In this document: positions 39,476 through 49,481 of the stretch, one piece after another
How positions within the stretch are numbered: the first letter of the stretch is position 1
Layout of the letters: each line of letters begins with the position of its first letter
NCBI RefSeq assembly: GCF_040183065.1
Contig: NW_027185520.1
Coordinates: 155,406 to 219,405, forward strand
DNA: 64,000 nt
Direction of reading: 5' to 3'
Source: Periplaneta americana
Lineage: Eukaryota; Arthropoda; Insecta; Blattodea; Blattidae
Program-made: the position numbers and the translations under genes
The notes under the pieces: generated by a model
Told to the model about the DNA's origin: nothing
The model's database searches: none
What the model saw: the letters and a program-made list of their open reading frames with translations, nothing else

Positions 39476-40412
39476 TTACTTACTGGCTTTTAAGGAACCC
39501 GGAGGTTCATTGCCGCCCTCACATAAGCCCACCATTGGTCCCTGCCCTGGGCAAGATTAATCCAGCCTCTACCATCATATCCCACCTCCCTCAAATCCAT
39601 TTTAATATTATCTTCCCATCTACGTCTCGGCCTCCCCAAAGGTCTTTTTCCCTCCGGCCTTCCAACACTCTATATGCATTTCTGGATTCGCCCATACATG
39701 CTACATGTCCTGCCCATCTCAAACGTCTGGATTTTATGTTCCTAATTATGTCAGGTGAAGTATACAATGAGTGTAGCTCTGCGTTGTGTAACTTTCTCCA
39801 TTCTCCTGTAACTTCATCCCTCTTAGCCCGAAATATTTTTCTAAGAACCTTATTCTCAAACACCCTTAATCTCTGTTCCTCTCTCAAAGTGAGAGTCCAA
39901 GTTTCACAACCATACAGAACAACCGGTAATATAACTGTTTTATAAATTCTAACTTTCAGACTTTTTGACAGAAGACTAGATGACAAAAGCTTCTCAACCG
40001 AATAATAACAGGCATTTCCCATATTTAGTCTGTGTTTAATTTCCTCCCGAGTGTCATTTATATTTGTTACTATTGCTCCAAGATATTTGAATTTTTCCAC
40101 CTCTTCGAAGGATAAATCTCCAATTTTTATAGTTCCATTTCGTACAATATTCTGGTCACGAGACATAATCATATACTTTGTCTTTTCGGGATTTACTTCC
40201 AACCCTATCGTTTTACTTGCTTCAACTAGAATTTCCGCGTTTTCCCTAATCGTTTTTGGATTTTCTCCTAACATGTTCACGTCATCCGCATAGACAAGAA
40301 GCTGATGTAACCCGTTCAATTCCAAACCCTGTCTGTTATCCTGAACTTTCCTAATGGCATATTCTAGAGCAAATTTAAAAAGTAAAGGTGATAGTGCATC
40401 TCCCTGCTTTAG
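39476..40412 (-). mobile_element. 5'-truncated RTE-like LINE with perfect 15-bp TSD
   Basis: CCTACTGAAGTAAAC is duplicated exactly at 39,461-39,475 and 40,413-40,427, so the insertion is 937 bp. Read on the minus strand, it starts abruptly inside the reverse transcriptase at [10 protein letters not shown], just before RT motif B. It continues through the catalytic YADD (40,281-40,292) and the thumb region with YGCETW, and ends ...MNLRVP, stop, then aaaagccagtaagtaa. The short 3' UTR and TAAG-like tail fit RTE-type elements. The closest remembered relatives are abundant cockroach elements; this is recall, not a search. Confidence 0.94.
39494..40412 (-). pseudogene. RTE-like reverse transcriptase, C-terminal part, one frameshift
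   Basis: The frame is open from the 5' truncation point (40,412) through motif B ([10 protein letters not shown]), the active-site box [15 protein letters not shown] and YGCETW, then the [15 protein letters not shown] block. A frameshift follows near 39,660. After it the coding sense continues in another frame ([19 protein letters not shown] ... AAMNLRVP) to a TAA near 39,494. The frame that continues unshifted ends artificially at 39,591. The extra ~15 residues upstream of 40,412 come from flanking DNA. It lacks the endonuclease and fingers, so it is non-functional. Confidence 0.92.
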
Positions 40413-40427
40413 CCTACTGAAGTAAAC

Positions 40428-40690
40428 AGAAAGATTAAATTTCACCACCTCCCACACCTTCGCACCACGTCATGCATGTGATGAGGATGAGGTAGACACT
40501 AGAAATTAATTCGCTATTCCTTATGAGATGTTGAGTCATTACTGATAATTTAGACACAAATGAAGTATGAGAAAATCATAAGCCTACATTCGTCATACTT
40601 TCAGAATACAGATATGTGTTACCATGAATCTATTCCCAAATAGGTGGGCTTCCATAAGCCATCACAAATAAAGGGTACACGGGAAAAACA
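40428..40690. other. Short unannotated interval before the 95-bp repeats
   Basis: It includes a short stretch (caccacctcccacacc) and AT-rich DNA with no recognised element. The two faces of the RTE insertion join here once its TSD is collapsed. Confidence 0.45.
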
Positions 40691-41196
40691 ATCAAGGTCC
40701 ATCAAAAATGTAAATTGAGTTAATAATGCCATCCTATAGTGGAAAGGGAGTACTATCATATGGTCTAGTTAGTTTTTTGTCAAAACGATCAAGGTCCATC
40801 AAAAATGTAAATTGAGTTAATAATGCCATCTTGGAAAGGGAGTACTATCATGTGATCTAGTTAGTTTTTTTGTCAAAACGATCAAGGTCCATCAAAAATG
40901 TAAATTGAGTTAATAATGTCATCTTATAGTGGAAAGGGAGTACTATTATGTGGTTAGTAGTTTTTTGTCTAAACGATCAAGGTCCATCAAAAATGTAAAT
41001 TGAGTTAATAATGCCATCTTATAGTGGAAAGGGGGTACTATTATGTGGTCTAGTAATTTTTTGTCTAAACGATCAAGGTCCATCAAAAATGTAAATTGAG
41101 TTAATAATGCCATCTTGGAAAGGGAGTACTATCATGTGATCTAGTTAGCTTTTTGTCAAAACGATCAAGGTCCATCAAAAATGTAAATTGAGTTAA
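40691..41196. repeat. Tandem minisatellite, period about 92-97 bp, 5.3 copies
   Basis: Units begin with atcaaggtccatcaaaaatg at 40,691, 40,788, 40,881, 40,976, 41,072 and 41,164. Spacings are 97, 93, 95, 96 and 92 bp. The last unit is cut after gagttaa by the SINE tail. Two sub-types alternate, with ttatagtggaaag or with the shorter ttggaaag, hinting at an ABAAB-like arrangement. Confidence 0.95.
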
Positions 41197-41632
41197 TTCA
41201 TTCATTTATTTTATTCCATAGATCTTACATGAGCAATGAAGCTTTAAGATGTGGAACAAGTCAAAATTTTACAATATCACAATTACGATTTTTACAGTTT
41301 TACAATGTAGTAATTTTCTACAATTTTTTTTTTCAATTTTGTGCAATTTTTTACAATATTTTGGCGAGATGTAGTGAGGTCCGAGGATTCGCCAAAAGAT
41401 TACCCGGCATTTGCCTTTTGGTTGGGGAAAACCTCGGAAAATCCCAACCAGGTAATCAAATCAAAGGGGTTGATGCCGAGGACTCGCCATACACCATCCG
41501 GCTTCAGTCCCACGGCTGGGGAAAACCTCGGAAGAAACTATTCAATGAGACCAAAGGGGGATCCAACCCAAGTCCGAACCCTGCTCCGGATCATCAGCCC
41601 AGCGAGTCTGCCGACTGAGCTACATTGATGGC
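41197..41632 (-). mobile_element. tRNA-derived SINE (family B)
   Basis: On the minus strand a tRNA-like head carries box A (gtagctcagtcggcaga, 41,607-41,623) and box B (ggttcggacttgg, 41,568-41,580). A body with the repeated phrase ggggaaaacctcgg (on the plus strand at 41,424 and 41,518) follows, then an AT-rich 3' part. It ends in a TGAA-type tail abutting the 95-bp minisatellite. No TSD was resolved, so both ends are approximate. The long open frames here overlap the SINE and are not genes. Confidence 0.8.
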
Positions 41633-41639
41633 TCTACTA

Positions 41640-42590
41640 AAAGTATACAATACATAGCCAATCAGATTATTAAATTTACAAACGCAAACGATCATTCATC
41701 AGTTGAGCTATATGTGTAATACATAACAAGTAAGTTAATTAAATTTAAGGCATAGGGGAGAGTCGGGTAGTATCGGACATCGGGTAATATCGGACAGTGA
41801 GTTTCTTTCATCTACCACACGATGATAGTACCTGATTGACATGGTTACGTTTCTGTGATGTCGCATAGAGAAACTTAACCATGTCATTCAGGTACTACCA
41901 TAGGGTGGTAGATGAAAGAAACGCACTGTGTGATACTACCCAATGTCTGATACTACCCGACTCTCCCCTAAACAATTCAATCAGTTGTGATTTACAGAAA
42001 TTGATAATACATATCATGCAAACTACTTCAAATTACAAACAAAAACATTTAATCAATAGAGCTATACAGATTACTATTCAATTTAAAGCATATACAATTC
42101 ATCAACCAAAAATATACAAACATATACAACACAAAGTAAGCAGATTAATTCAAATTGCAAGCATACTTTCATTAAGGTATACAAATTTGTACAATTAATA
42201 TCAAGTAGATTAATTCAATTTATAATCATAAACAATTCATCAGTAGAGCTACACAGACTAGTATTCATTTTAAATGCATATACAATTCATCAGTCAAACT
42301 ATACAAACATATACAATCAAATTAGTTCAATTTACAAACTTATTTTCGTTAAGCTATACAAAATTGTACAATTCATATGAAGAAGATTAATTCACTTTAC
42401 AGCACATACAATTCATCAGTTATGCTAAACAAAAACATGCAATGCATAGTAAACAGATTAAGTCAATATAAAAACATATTTTAGTTGAGCTATATAAAAT
42501 TGTACATGTCATTTTAAGTAGAATAATTCAATTCACAAGCATAAACAATTCATCAGTTGGGGAATTATCTTAATAGATTTAATAGGTCAA
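41640..42590. repeat. Degenerate AT-rich tandem repeat
   Basis: Variants of acaattcatcagt, ctatacaaa and agattaattcaatttacaa recur through this interval (caattcatca-type motifs near 41,694, 42,096, 42,235, 42,286, 42,409 and 42,547). Spacings are often near 123-138 bp. It is an old, decayed tandem array interrupted by the MITE at 41,755-41,968. The open frame at 41,881-42,198 is fortuitous. Confidence 0.65.
41755..41968. mobile_element. Foldback MITE, 214 bp, TA target duplication
   Basis: The two halves are extended inverted repeats: ggggagagtcgggtagtatc at the left end, and its near-perfect reverse complement ending ctctcccc at the right. Similarity continues inward to ccatgt/acatgg around 41,842 and 41,880. 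A TA flanks each side (41,753-41,754 and 41,969-41,970), fitting a Tc1/mariner-type non-autonomous element. It sits inside the decayed tandem repeat, so it is younger than that repeat. Confidence 0.88.
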
Positions 42591-42639
42591 GTACACTTGT
42601 TTTCTCTGTTAAGACATCAAAGTCAGAATTTACGTCTCC

Positions 42640-43130
42640 CCCTATTGGTGATGATGAGTTTTCTATGTGGCCTGTGTTTGGGGGCGCCTCCTTTGAAAAT
42701 AAAACCTAGTGACCAGAACTTCTTGCGGCCAGATATTGGTGTCCAAAGCTCGTGCAATATTGTTGGAATTTATTGTAATTTTAAACGATGCATAGGAATT
42801 AGAAAATTTTGATTTCAGAGGTTTGCATTGTGCCTCCGGAAACTTTCTTTCACAAAGGACTCTAAACTTTGCACTGTTGTAGTTGGGTCTAATCTAGAGA
42901 CAAATAAGTATCCTTTCTATCCTGTCTTAGGAACAGTTTTTAGTCCAATATTATTAGTAACTGACTTGTTACCAACTACAATTCTTTTGTTTTTACTAGT
43001 AGATCTTTTCTTCCCAACAGTGACTCCATTCAGTTTCATCATTATTCTGATTGAATGTTTTGGTTTCTCTGGGAGGAGTTGCCTTGTTATTGTTTACCGT
43101 AATGACCTCGCTTTTCTGATTAGGTTTGCT
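42640..43130 (-). pseudogene. Degraded LINE ORF1 fragment
   Basis: On the minus strand, pieces of an ORF1-like protein can be read across frames. They are: a polar N-terminal part (ATPPRETKTFNQNNDETEWS); then KNKRIVVGNKS ... LKTVPKTG, an in-frame stop, KGYLFVSRLDPTTTVQSLES; and, after a frameshift, SYASFKITIN ... NIWPQEVLVTRF. The order 'LFVSRLDP', 'SFK', 'WPxxVLVxRF' matches the conserved nucleic-acid-binding part of ORF1 in Jockey/CR1-type LINEs as I remember it. Stops and shifts make it a pseudogene. The plus-strand hydrophobic open frame at 42,828-43,133 is its antisense shadow. Confidence 0.72.
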
Positions 43131-43469
43131 TGAGGATTGCAAGCAGTGCAGTGTTAGCTGAAATCCCGGGCGTAATATTATGACTATGCTGGGTTTGTTT
43201 ACTGCATGTCACTTTAGTAAAGACAGCTCTGTATTTCTAGGAGTCTCCGAAGTTTATGCCCACAGTAAACTCTCGATTAACTGGGATGTTAATTATCCAG
43301 GACGATTCATAGTGAAATCCATTTCGTGAATAATGTTTTTAATGTGCTGTAGACTAATTATTAAAACCACGTTTCTAATTCAAATTTTCAAAATCATCCT
43401 AAATAGTATTCAAAACTGCATGTCTTAAGCTACAAAACACAGGAATAATCGTGATACTACTGTGATCAT
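43131..43469. other. Unannotated AT-rich interval
   Basis: No gene, tandem repeat or paired terminus is seen between the ORF1 remnant and the hAT-like element. Confidence 0.45.
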
Positions 43470-43477
43470 ATTATATC

Positions 43478-44319
43478 CAGTGACGTAGCATGAAATTTTG
43501 AGCAGGGGAAGCTAACTCAAGTTGTCTTTCATGCAATATGAGAAAACGTATTACAAAGATAGTCTTAAAATAAATAGTAGTCAATGTCAAGTCAGCAGTC
43601 GAAGATTGGTTGGAACATCGTAAGTAACACCAATAAGGCATGACCTCAAATGGTACGTAGTAAAATATGATTTCACTGTTTACACATATCTCTTAACAAA
43701 TGGGCACGTATACGTATAACATTAGCTCACTCCCTGTCATACTTAGAGAAATCACAATTTTAGTATCATTACGTAAGTATGTGTCTGTCTTTTGGTTGTG
43801 TCCTTCATTGACAGCAAGGGAGTCGGTCATTTCTTTTTTAAATCACACTTTTGTTCGTAAGTCAGTCTTGATAATACAATTGCCCTAAAAAATTCAAGTA
43901 AATTAGTGTCAGGAACTGTTATTTCGCTCATTATTTATTATATCAGCCACAATGCACACTAACACTTCAACTGAACACAACTGACGAAAAGGGATAACTC
44001 GGAAATTACTTATTTTAAATGTTAAAGCTAGCTTCTTGTGAGCCTTGCGACTAGGGTAGTTTAGTTAGAAAGGGATGGAAAATCTGCGGGATGGATTACA
44101 CAGAAGAAACCAGTCTGTCTGGAAGCTGGTGTGTGCAGGCTTCTTGTTTACTGCTGCATCACAAATCATCCTGAGCTGCCGCATCACAATATTTAATGCG
44201 TAAATATAAATTCTATTAAAGTTAATAAATAATTTTGTCCATAAACTGTAGGTTTATTATGAAATTACTATTAACTGGGGAAGCTGAGCTTTTTAGCTTA
44301 CATTGACGCTACGCCACTG
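43478..44319. mobile_element. Non-autonomous hAT-like element, 842 bp, perfect 8-bp TSD
   Basis: ATTATATC is duplicated at 43,470-43,477 and 44,320-44,327. The termini are CAGTGACGTAGC (left) and, reverse-complemented, CAGTGGCGTAGC (right). CAGNGGCGTAGC-type ends with 8-bp TSDs are characteristic of hAT elements. Sub-terminal gggaagct motifs are also inverted. No transposase coding remains. Confidence 0.92.
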
Positions 44320-44327
44320 ATTATATC

Positions 44328-44925
44328 ATCTTATGAAACATTGCATTTGAACTTTCCGCAACTAGAGAAAGAAATACGAGTAATTCAATGTCGATAGTCC
44401 CTTCCCTATTAAAAAAAAACACATTGGTGGCTGCATATCCTGTTTTTCGCGTACGGTACTTCCAACAATACTAATAAAGAGACAATAATCACCTTGGACA
44501 AAGATTTTTTTTTAACTCATGCACTTCGTTCTCAAAGTTCTCGTTTAGGTTTATGAATATTCAATTTACTAGTATCTATACTCTGCATACTGCAGATTTT
44601 CCCATCCATCTCTTAAGGGGAATAGCTCAATGTTATACAAATTTATGCTATTATTTATTGTAAATTAAATTAAATTGAGGTAAGAAAATACTGAATTATA
44701 TTAAATTGTACTAGGTTACACAAAATAATTAGAAATATAATTTTGATATGCACAGAAAACCAACAGCAGGAGAACGTAATCAACTGTAGCATATGACATA
44801 ATATAGCCCTGCAACATGTAATCACCGTTTAATATATACAGTTGCGAAGCTTGGGATGATTTTTTGCATTTCTCGCGATAGTTGCTATCCGCTTGGAGAG
44901 CTCTGAGTACTAGGAACAATAGACT
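44328..44925. other. AT-rich interval with one arm of an inverted dispersed repeat
   Basis: The only structure is a 31-bp segment at 44,821-44,851 (atcaccgtttaatatataca, then gttgcgaagct). It matches 47,060-47,090 in inverted orientation at 29 of 31 positions. No coding sequence is credible. Confidence 0.5.
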
Positions 44926-45682
44926 GTGTCACCAGAGAATAGGGATTATAAAGAATGGACACTTCGCGTCAGTACCTTTGATGTAGCCGGACTGATTTCA
45001 ATGACCTTCAAGCCAGCTAGAGCGTCAGATTCTGCTTTCTCCCTAGAGTTGGCGCTGACATCACACCAGCTAGCAGTCGACACAGTGGAAATATAACACA
45101 TACAATTAATACATCTAGGTACATTATGTACTCAAATAAAATAAATTGGATCCATAAAATAATAAATCCTTCATTAACTGCAATGTCTAGACTCTAGAGT
45201 TCCTTTATAATGAGAGGTGAGACGTTGACCCCAACAACAATTAAAATATGTAATAATTTGATAGCGCTGAAAATGGAAAAACAAAACTCTTACGAGAAGT
45301 AAAACCATATACCTATATTATATTATTATACAAATATTAAACGAATTCGATACTTAATTTTATAATGTATATTATTTTATAATATAATGTATTATATCTG
45401 AAATATAAAATATTATTATTACAACTAGTTTGTCACTGAGAAATAAGGAAAAGCTGTTAACTTGAATTTATATGAAGCAAAGCGTTACTGGATTATGCAA
45501 TAAGGTAGGCGATGTTTGGATCCTGTGCCTTAAAATTATTCTCTATTATTATCTTAGCATATGCTCGATTACACTAACCTCTAGTGCTTGAAAGTGGAAC
45601 TAGCCGCTGGCACACAAAGAAACAAAACACAGGAAAATTCGCTCAGTGTCCATTCTTTATAATCCCTATTCGCTGGTGTCAC
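44926..45682. mobile_element. Candidate inverted-repeat element, about 757 bp
   Basis: About 38 bp at 44,926-44,963 (starts gtgtcaccagagaataggga, continues ttataaagaatggacact) recur inverted at 45,645-45,682 with only two or so mismatches. The interior is AT-rich with no coding sequence. No TSD is evident, so it may be a MITE with misplaced ends or two inverted copies of a dispersed repeat. Confidence 0.6.
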
Positions 45683-48360
45683 TGCCATCGTGATCTAATA
45701 CAGGCCGTAAGGCAGACCATGTAACTCGCTTAACCTGATCATGAAGGGTGGCGTTTCAACCATATTAATTAGTTGGAATGCATAAAGAGTAACATATATT
45801 TCTCTACTGTAATTGCATTAATAAAATTTAAAACTATGATTATGAGACACTTCAGACATAAATCACTTGCAAGTCAAGATGAAATATTATTTTTGGTGTG
45901 AAAATTACGTTGTTCGTATGTGTAATACTCGTCTTTATTTCGATTAAATATTGCGAAATTCTTGTACATTCATTTATGCACGATTCAATAATTTTCAGTT
46001 GCACCGCACGGATATTTAGATATGTTGAAATTATAGGTTATGTTTACTGTCCCAGTTGCCCCTTTCTGTCTAATTTTAGTGGTCTCCAATGCCCTGCCAT
46101 TCATATGGAAATATTATAGGTTATGTTTACTATATCTGTATTTTAATACTACAATTGAGTATTGAATTATTGTATTTATCTACTATCTAAGAGACGAAGT
46201 AACAATCGTACGTACATTAATTTCATAGGAGTGGCATGATAAATTTTCTGTCTTTATTAAGGAAGGTAGATGTGCTATATTAAATCACAATATACATTTT
46301 TTTTATTAAACCTCAAAATAGCTTCCATTCTAATAATGAAAGAGTAATGGAACGGAGAAAAATTCTCTCCATTCTAAACTTAAAATGTTGATGCGAAAAG
46401 ATTATGTTAACATGTAAAATTCTCTTCACTTAAAATAACACATTTTTTTAATTATTTCTGCAATATATTATGCAACAAGAAGTAAAGGGAACTTATGGAT
46501 ACATTACACTAAATAAAACTTAGCTATGATACACAATAAAGTTATAATATAATAATTCACTGAGCTCCATACACTGAAATAGAAAACCCGAACATATATT
46601 ACGGCCTGATCTAGATCGAAAAGGCATTGACTGTGCCATATTTCGCATTGTTGTGAAAATTTGTGTAAACTGTGAAATGTTCGTTATCGGTTGTAATAAC
46701 TGTAAATGGCTAAAATACAATAATTTGAATAATAATATGGGCCAAGGAGACTTTGTAGCACTATAAATTCTAAAAAAAAGAGGTCAGAGTTATCCTTCTT
46801 CTGAAAGATCCAGGAAGGTGAGTTTATAAAATATTATATATACTTTATGAAAATAATATATAAACCTTATGTATTTCGTATTTCAATAGTGGAAGGAAGG
46901 TGTTAATTTTCAAAAGGACACCATATCGAAAGTACAATACATTTTATCGTCTGCTAGGGAAAGAGTCTGTGATGAGGCAATAGTAGCGATCCTGGTGGCT
47001 AGCAACTATCTATGGATGCATATTTCAATTGTCTATGTTTGCATATTTAGTAGGTATTGAGCTTCGCAACTGTATATACTAAACTGTGATGTACTGCTGC
47101 ATGGAACGCTTCTGCCATCTAATGGTAAAACTTCGCATAAGATATCCCTATTCTCCACGTGCATTTGGTATAGTCTGCTAATGCGGAAATTCTGTGCTAT
47201 TAAGATTATTAGACTCTGAAAAGAAATGCAGTTCTATAGTAACTTATTGATTAATCACATTTTTCCACAAAAAAAAAAACAGTATTATTATGGAATATAT
47301 TAAGCAGTCGTCTTACCTAACGAGATTTGTCGTCTTAATGCTGGGACTTGTTTAGAGTCAGCTGTGCCAGTCTCCACCGTGGCAAGTGTTTCTGTACATT
47401 GTTTATGTTCAGTACATGTTTATATGCTTAGAAACTTACAGGAGAATTATCGTTATAGGGTTACTAAAGAGCTCTAGGCAAGTTCTGACATTATTTTCAT
47501 GCATATGAAATAGGCCTGATTTGAACGGTACACGGGAATAACGATGAAAGTCTATTTTAGAAAGTTTGGAGAAAAACTAATTTTGTGCGAGATCGTGTGT
47601 ATTTGCTTGGTTTCCGCATAAAACCAATCCGCGGAAAGTGTAAAATTCCACATTCAGTATTCCCAACCTAATGCACATAACAATTTCCCTCTTCTTACCG
47701 CTTAAGTGACAAACTGATTTTACTGCTTTAGGATTTTAACATATTATTTTTAGAGACGTTCAATATAGTAATAATTATAAATTGGAAATTTACCACTGCA
47801 ATTTCACCTAAATTGCACTGTTAATTATTGTTTTTAAATATTTGCAAAAATTAAGTAAACTCTACAACTCGTGATGCAAGTAACATTAAGGAAGCCATGA
47901 AAAAATCAACAAGACCGGCAAAATTAAACTTGATGTTATTACTGCAATATGTTATATAAATAATATTGTTAAAATATTAAAATGAAAAATAAATCATTAC
48001 ATAACCTTACCGTTTGTTTTAAGTTAGCATTTATAGACTGGGGGGAAAAAAAGACAGACGTATATCATGGCCTGCTGGAGTATAGTAAACACAGAAAACA
48101 TTTTAAAGCAACAATGTTGAAGATGGATATTTTTGTTTTGCAAATTTGCCGTCATTGAACAGAAACTAAGATGGAGATTTCATTGCAACTAATTAGAAAT
48201 TCCTCTTTCAGGTATGTAATAAACGATTTTCGCACAAAATAATGTACGATACACGAGCGGTATGTTTTCTTTCAATTCTCGGAAATTAAAAAAAGCTCAA
48301 CTACGTTTCGCTTTTTCAAACTTTTCCTTGAACAAATAATAATTCTAAATTATAGACATC
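45683..48360. other. 2.7-kb AT-rich interval without recognised genes
   Basis: Open frames here are short and lack recognisable motifs. Visible structure is limited to an 18-bp direct repeat (ttataggttatgtttact) at 46,031 and 46,114, the inverted partner segment at 47,060-47,090, and gatatccctattc near 47,140, which recurs near 50,880. A consensus-like splice donor (ag followed by gtgagt) occurs near 46,816, but no exon could be supported. Confidence 0.5.
47060..47090. repeat. Inverted partner of the segment at 44,821-44,851
   Basis: The 31-bp match (29 identical) in opposite orientation, 2.2 kb away, marks two diverged copies of an unclassified dispersed repeat. Confidence 0.6.
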
Positions 48361-48477
48361 AGTTCAAAGAATTTTGAGTGACCACAAGGGTCCTGAATAC
48401 AATAAACATGTACAATAATGTGATGTGATACATTAAAGAAAAAAGAAAGTTAATTGTTGAAGGCAAATATAAGTTGA

Positions 48478-48885
48478 TTAATTGAAATAGAGATGATGAT
48501 GTAATATTTGAAGAGAATCCTTGATAATATTTATAAGAATAGACATTACATAATCAAAAGGAATGTGAAGTACCTTAAGATAATTCCACGTGAATTTTGT
48601 GATTGAACCTCTACTGCCAAACAGCAAACCAATGACGGACCATTGTTTAAGAGGGACGTTGTACTTTTGAGAAAGATACGGCAGACAAGGTTCATATATG
48701 GTTTTCTTCTCAATATCAACTTTGGTGGCCTGATTTAGGTTTCTTTCGAAACGGATAGTAGGGTCAAGAACAAGAGCCTGTTTTAAGCGTCCGTTGATAG
48801 CAATAATGTCTGCCCGTCTAAAAGAACCATCTGATGATACACAATGTACTTCCTCATGAATCAACATACCGCTCTTGTAACGCAT
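48478..48885 (-). pseudogene. LINE C-terminal fragment with restriction-like endonuclease signature
   Basis: A 135-codon open frame starts EEVHCVSSDGSFRRADIIAI, continues ALVLDPTIRFE, then YEPCLPYLSQKYN, GLLFGSRGS and a C-terminal helix rich in hydrophobic residues. The spacing of an aspartate (residue 26, in RAD) and a second aspartate (residue 41, in LVLD) resembles the PD-x12-14-D core of the endonuclease at the C terminus of R2/R4-type LINEs. The proline is replaced by alanine. The frame begins abruptly with no RT upstream, so the element is 5'-truncated. The class assignment is inference. Confidence 0.7.
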
Positions 48886-49357
48886 ATTAATTTTGAAGTT
48901 TAAGCACTTAATACTTTGTTATGTGTGTATTTAATAGAAATTGACGTAGTGGAATGTAAAGAACGATGATTTCTTATTAATTATACCGTGACAATTTGTT
49001 TTAAGTTTGAATGGCAACAATGGAAAATGCAATATAAACAAACAATGTGTAAACTTCCAAAGTAAGAACGATCTGTCTGTTTTATGTATAATTTCAAAAT
49101 ATAATTCTCGTTTTCCTTTCAATGGTCTTGTACTGCGTGTCTGCAGAACTGCTTCTTTATTTGGAAGTCACTGAATGTTGCCGTTTTGAAATGTATCATA
49201 TAAAGCGATTGAAGATTTTCAACTCTTTCGCATTGTTCTTCTTCTGATTTATTTTCAGTGTTTGAAATATAAGTGAGATAATGTTAGAAAATGACTATTA
49301 TAGATTAATTTGGATGTTTAATAGCATTTGAAATTAAAATGCTATAAATAAAATTAA
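48886..49357. other. Unannotated AT-rich interval
   Basis: No coding region, repeat or promoter could be supported here. Confidence 0.45.
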
Positions 49358-49478
49358 GTCCTGCGCCATGACATCGTGGTCTAAGGCATCCTACCTAGGA
49401 CTCGCATTACAGAATGCGTGCTGGTTCGAATCCTCATGGGGGAAGAAATTTTCTCATGAAATTTCGGCCAGTGTATAG
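49358..49478 (+). mobile_element. 3'-truncated copy of SINE family A
   Basis: The first ~121 bp match the minus-strand SINE ending at 39,019: the gtcctg start, box A-like tgacatcgtggtctaaggc (49,370-49,388), box B ggttcgaatcc, tcatgggggaag and ttcggccagtgtat. Similarity stops at about 49,478, where LINE sequence begins. Substitutions are frequent, so it is older than the full-length copy. Confidence 0.88.
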
Positions 49479-49481
49479 GAC

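Noticed and set aside
41229..41628. 129- and 95-codon overlapping frames
   Set aside because: They lie wholly within the family B SINE.
46031..46131. 18-bp direct repeat as a target-site duplication
   Set aside because: Only ~65 bp separate the copies, and the sequence between them has no transposon features. A chance or slippage repeat is more likely.
46680..46825. Possible exon with a C-x2-C start (VIGCNNCKW) and a gtgagt splice donor
   Set aside because: It resembles the beginning of a zinc-binding domain, but the frame closes quickly, and no downstream acceptor or continuing domain could be read.
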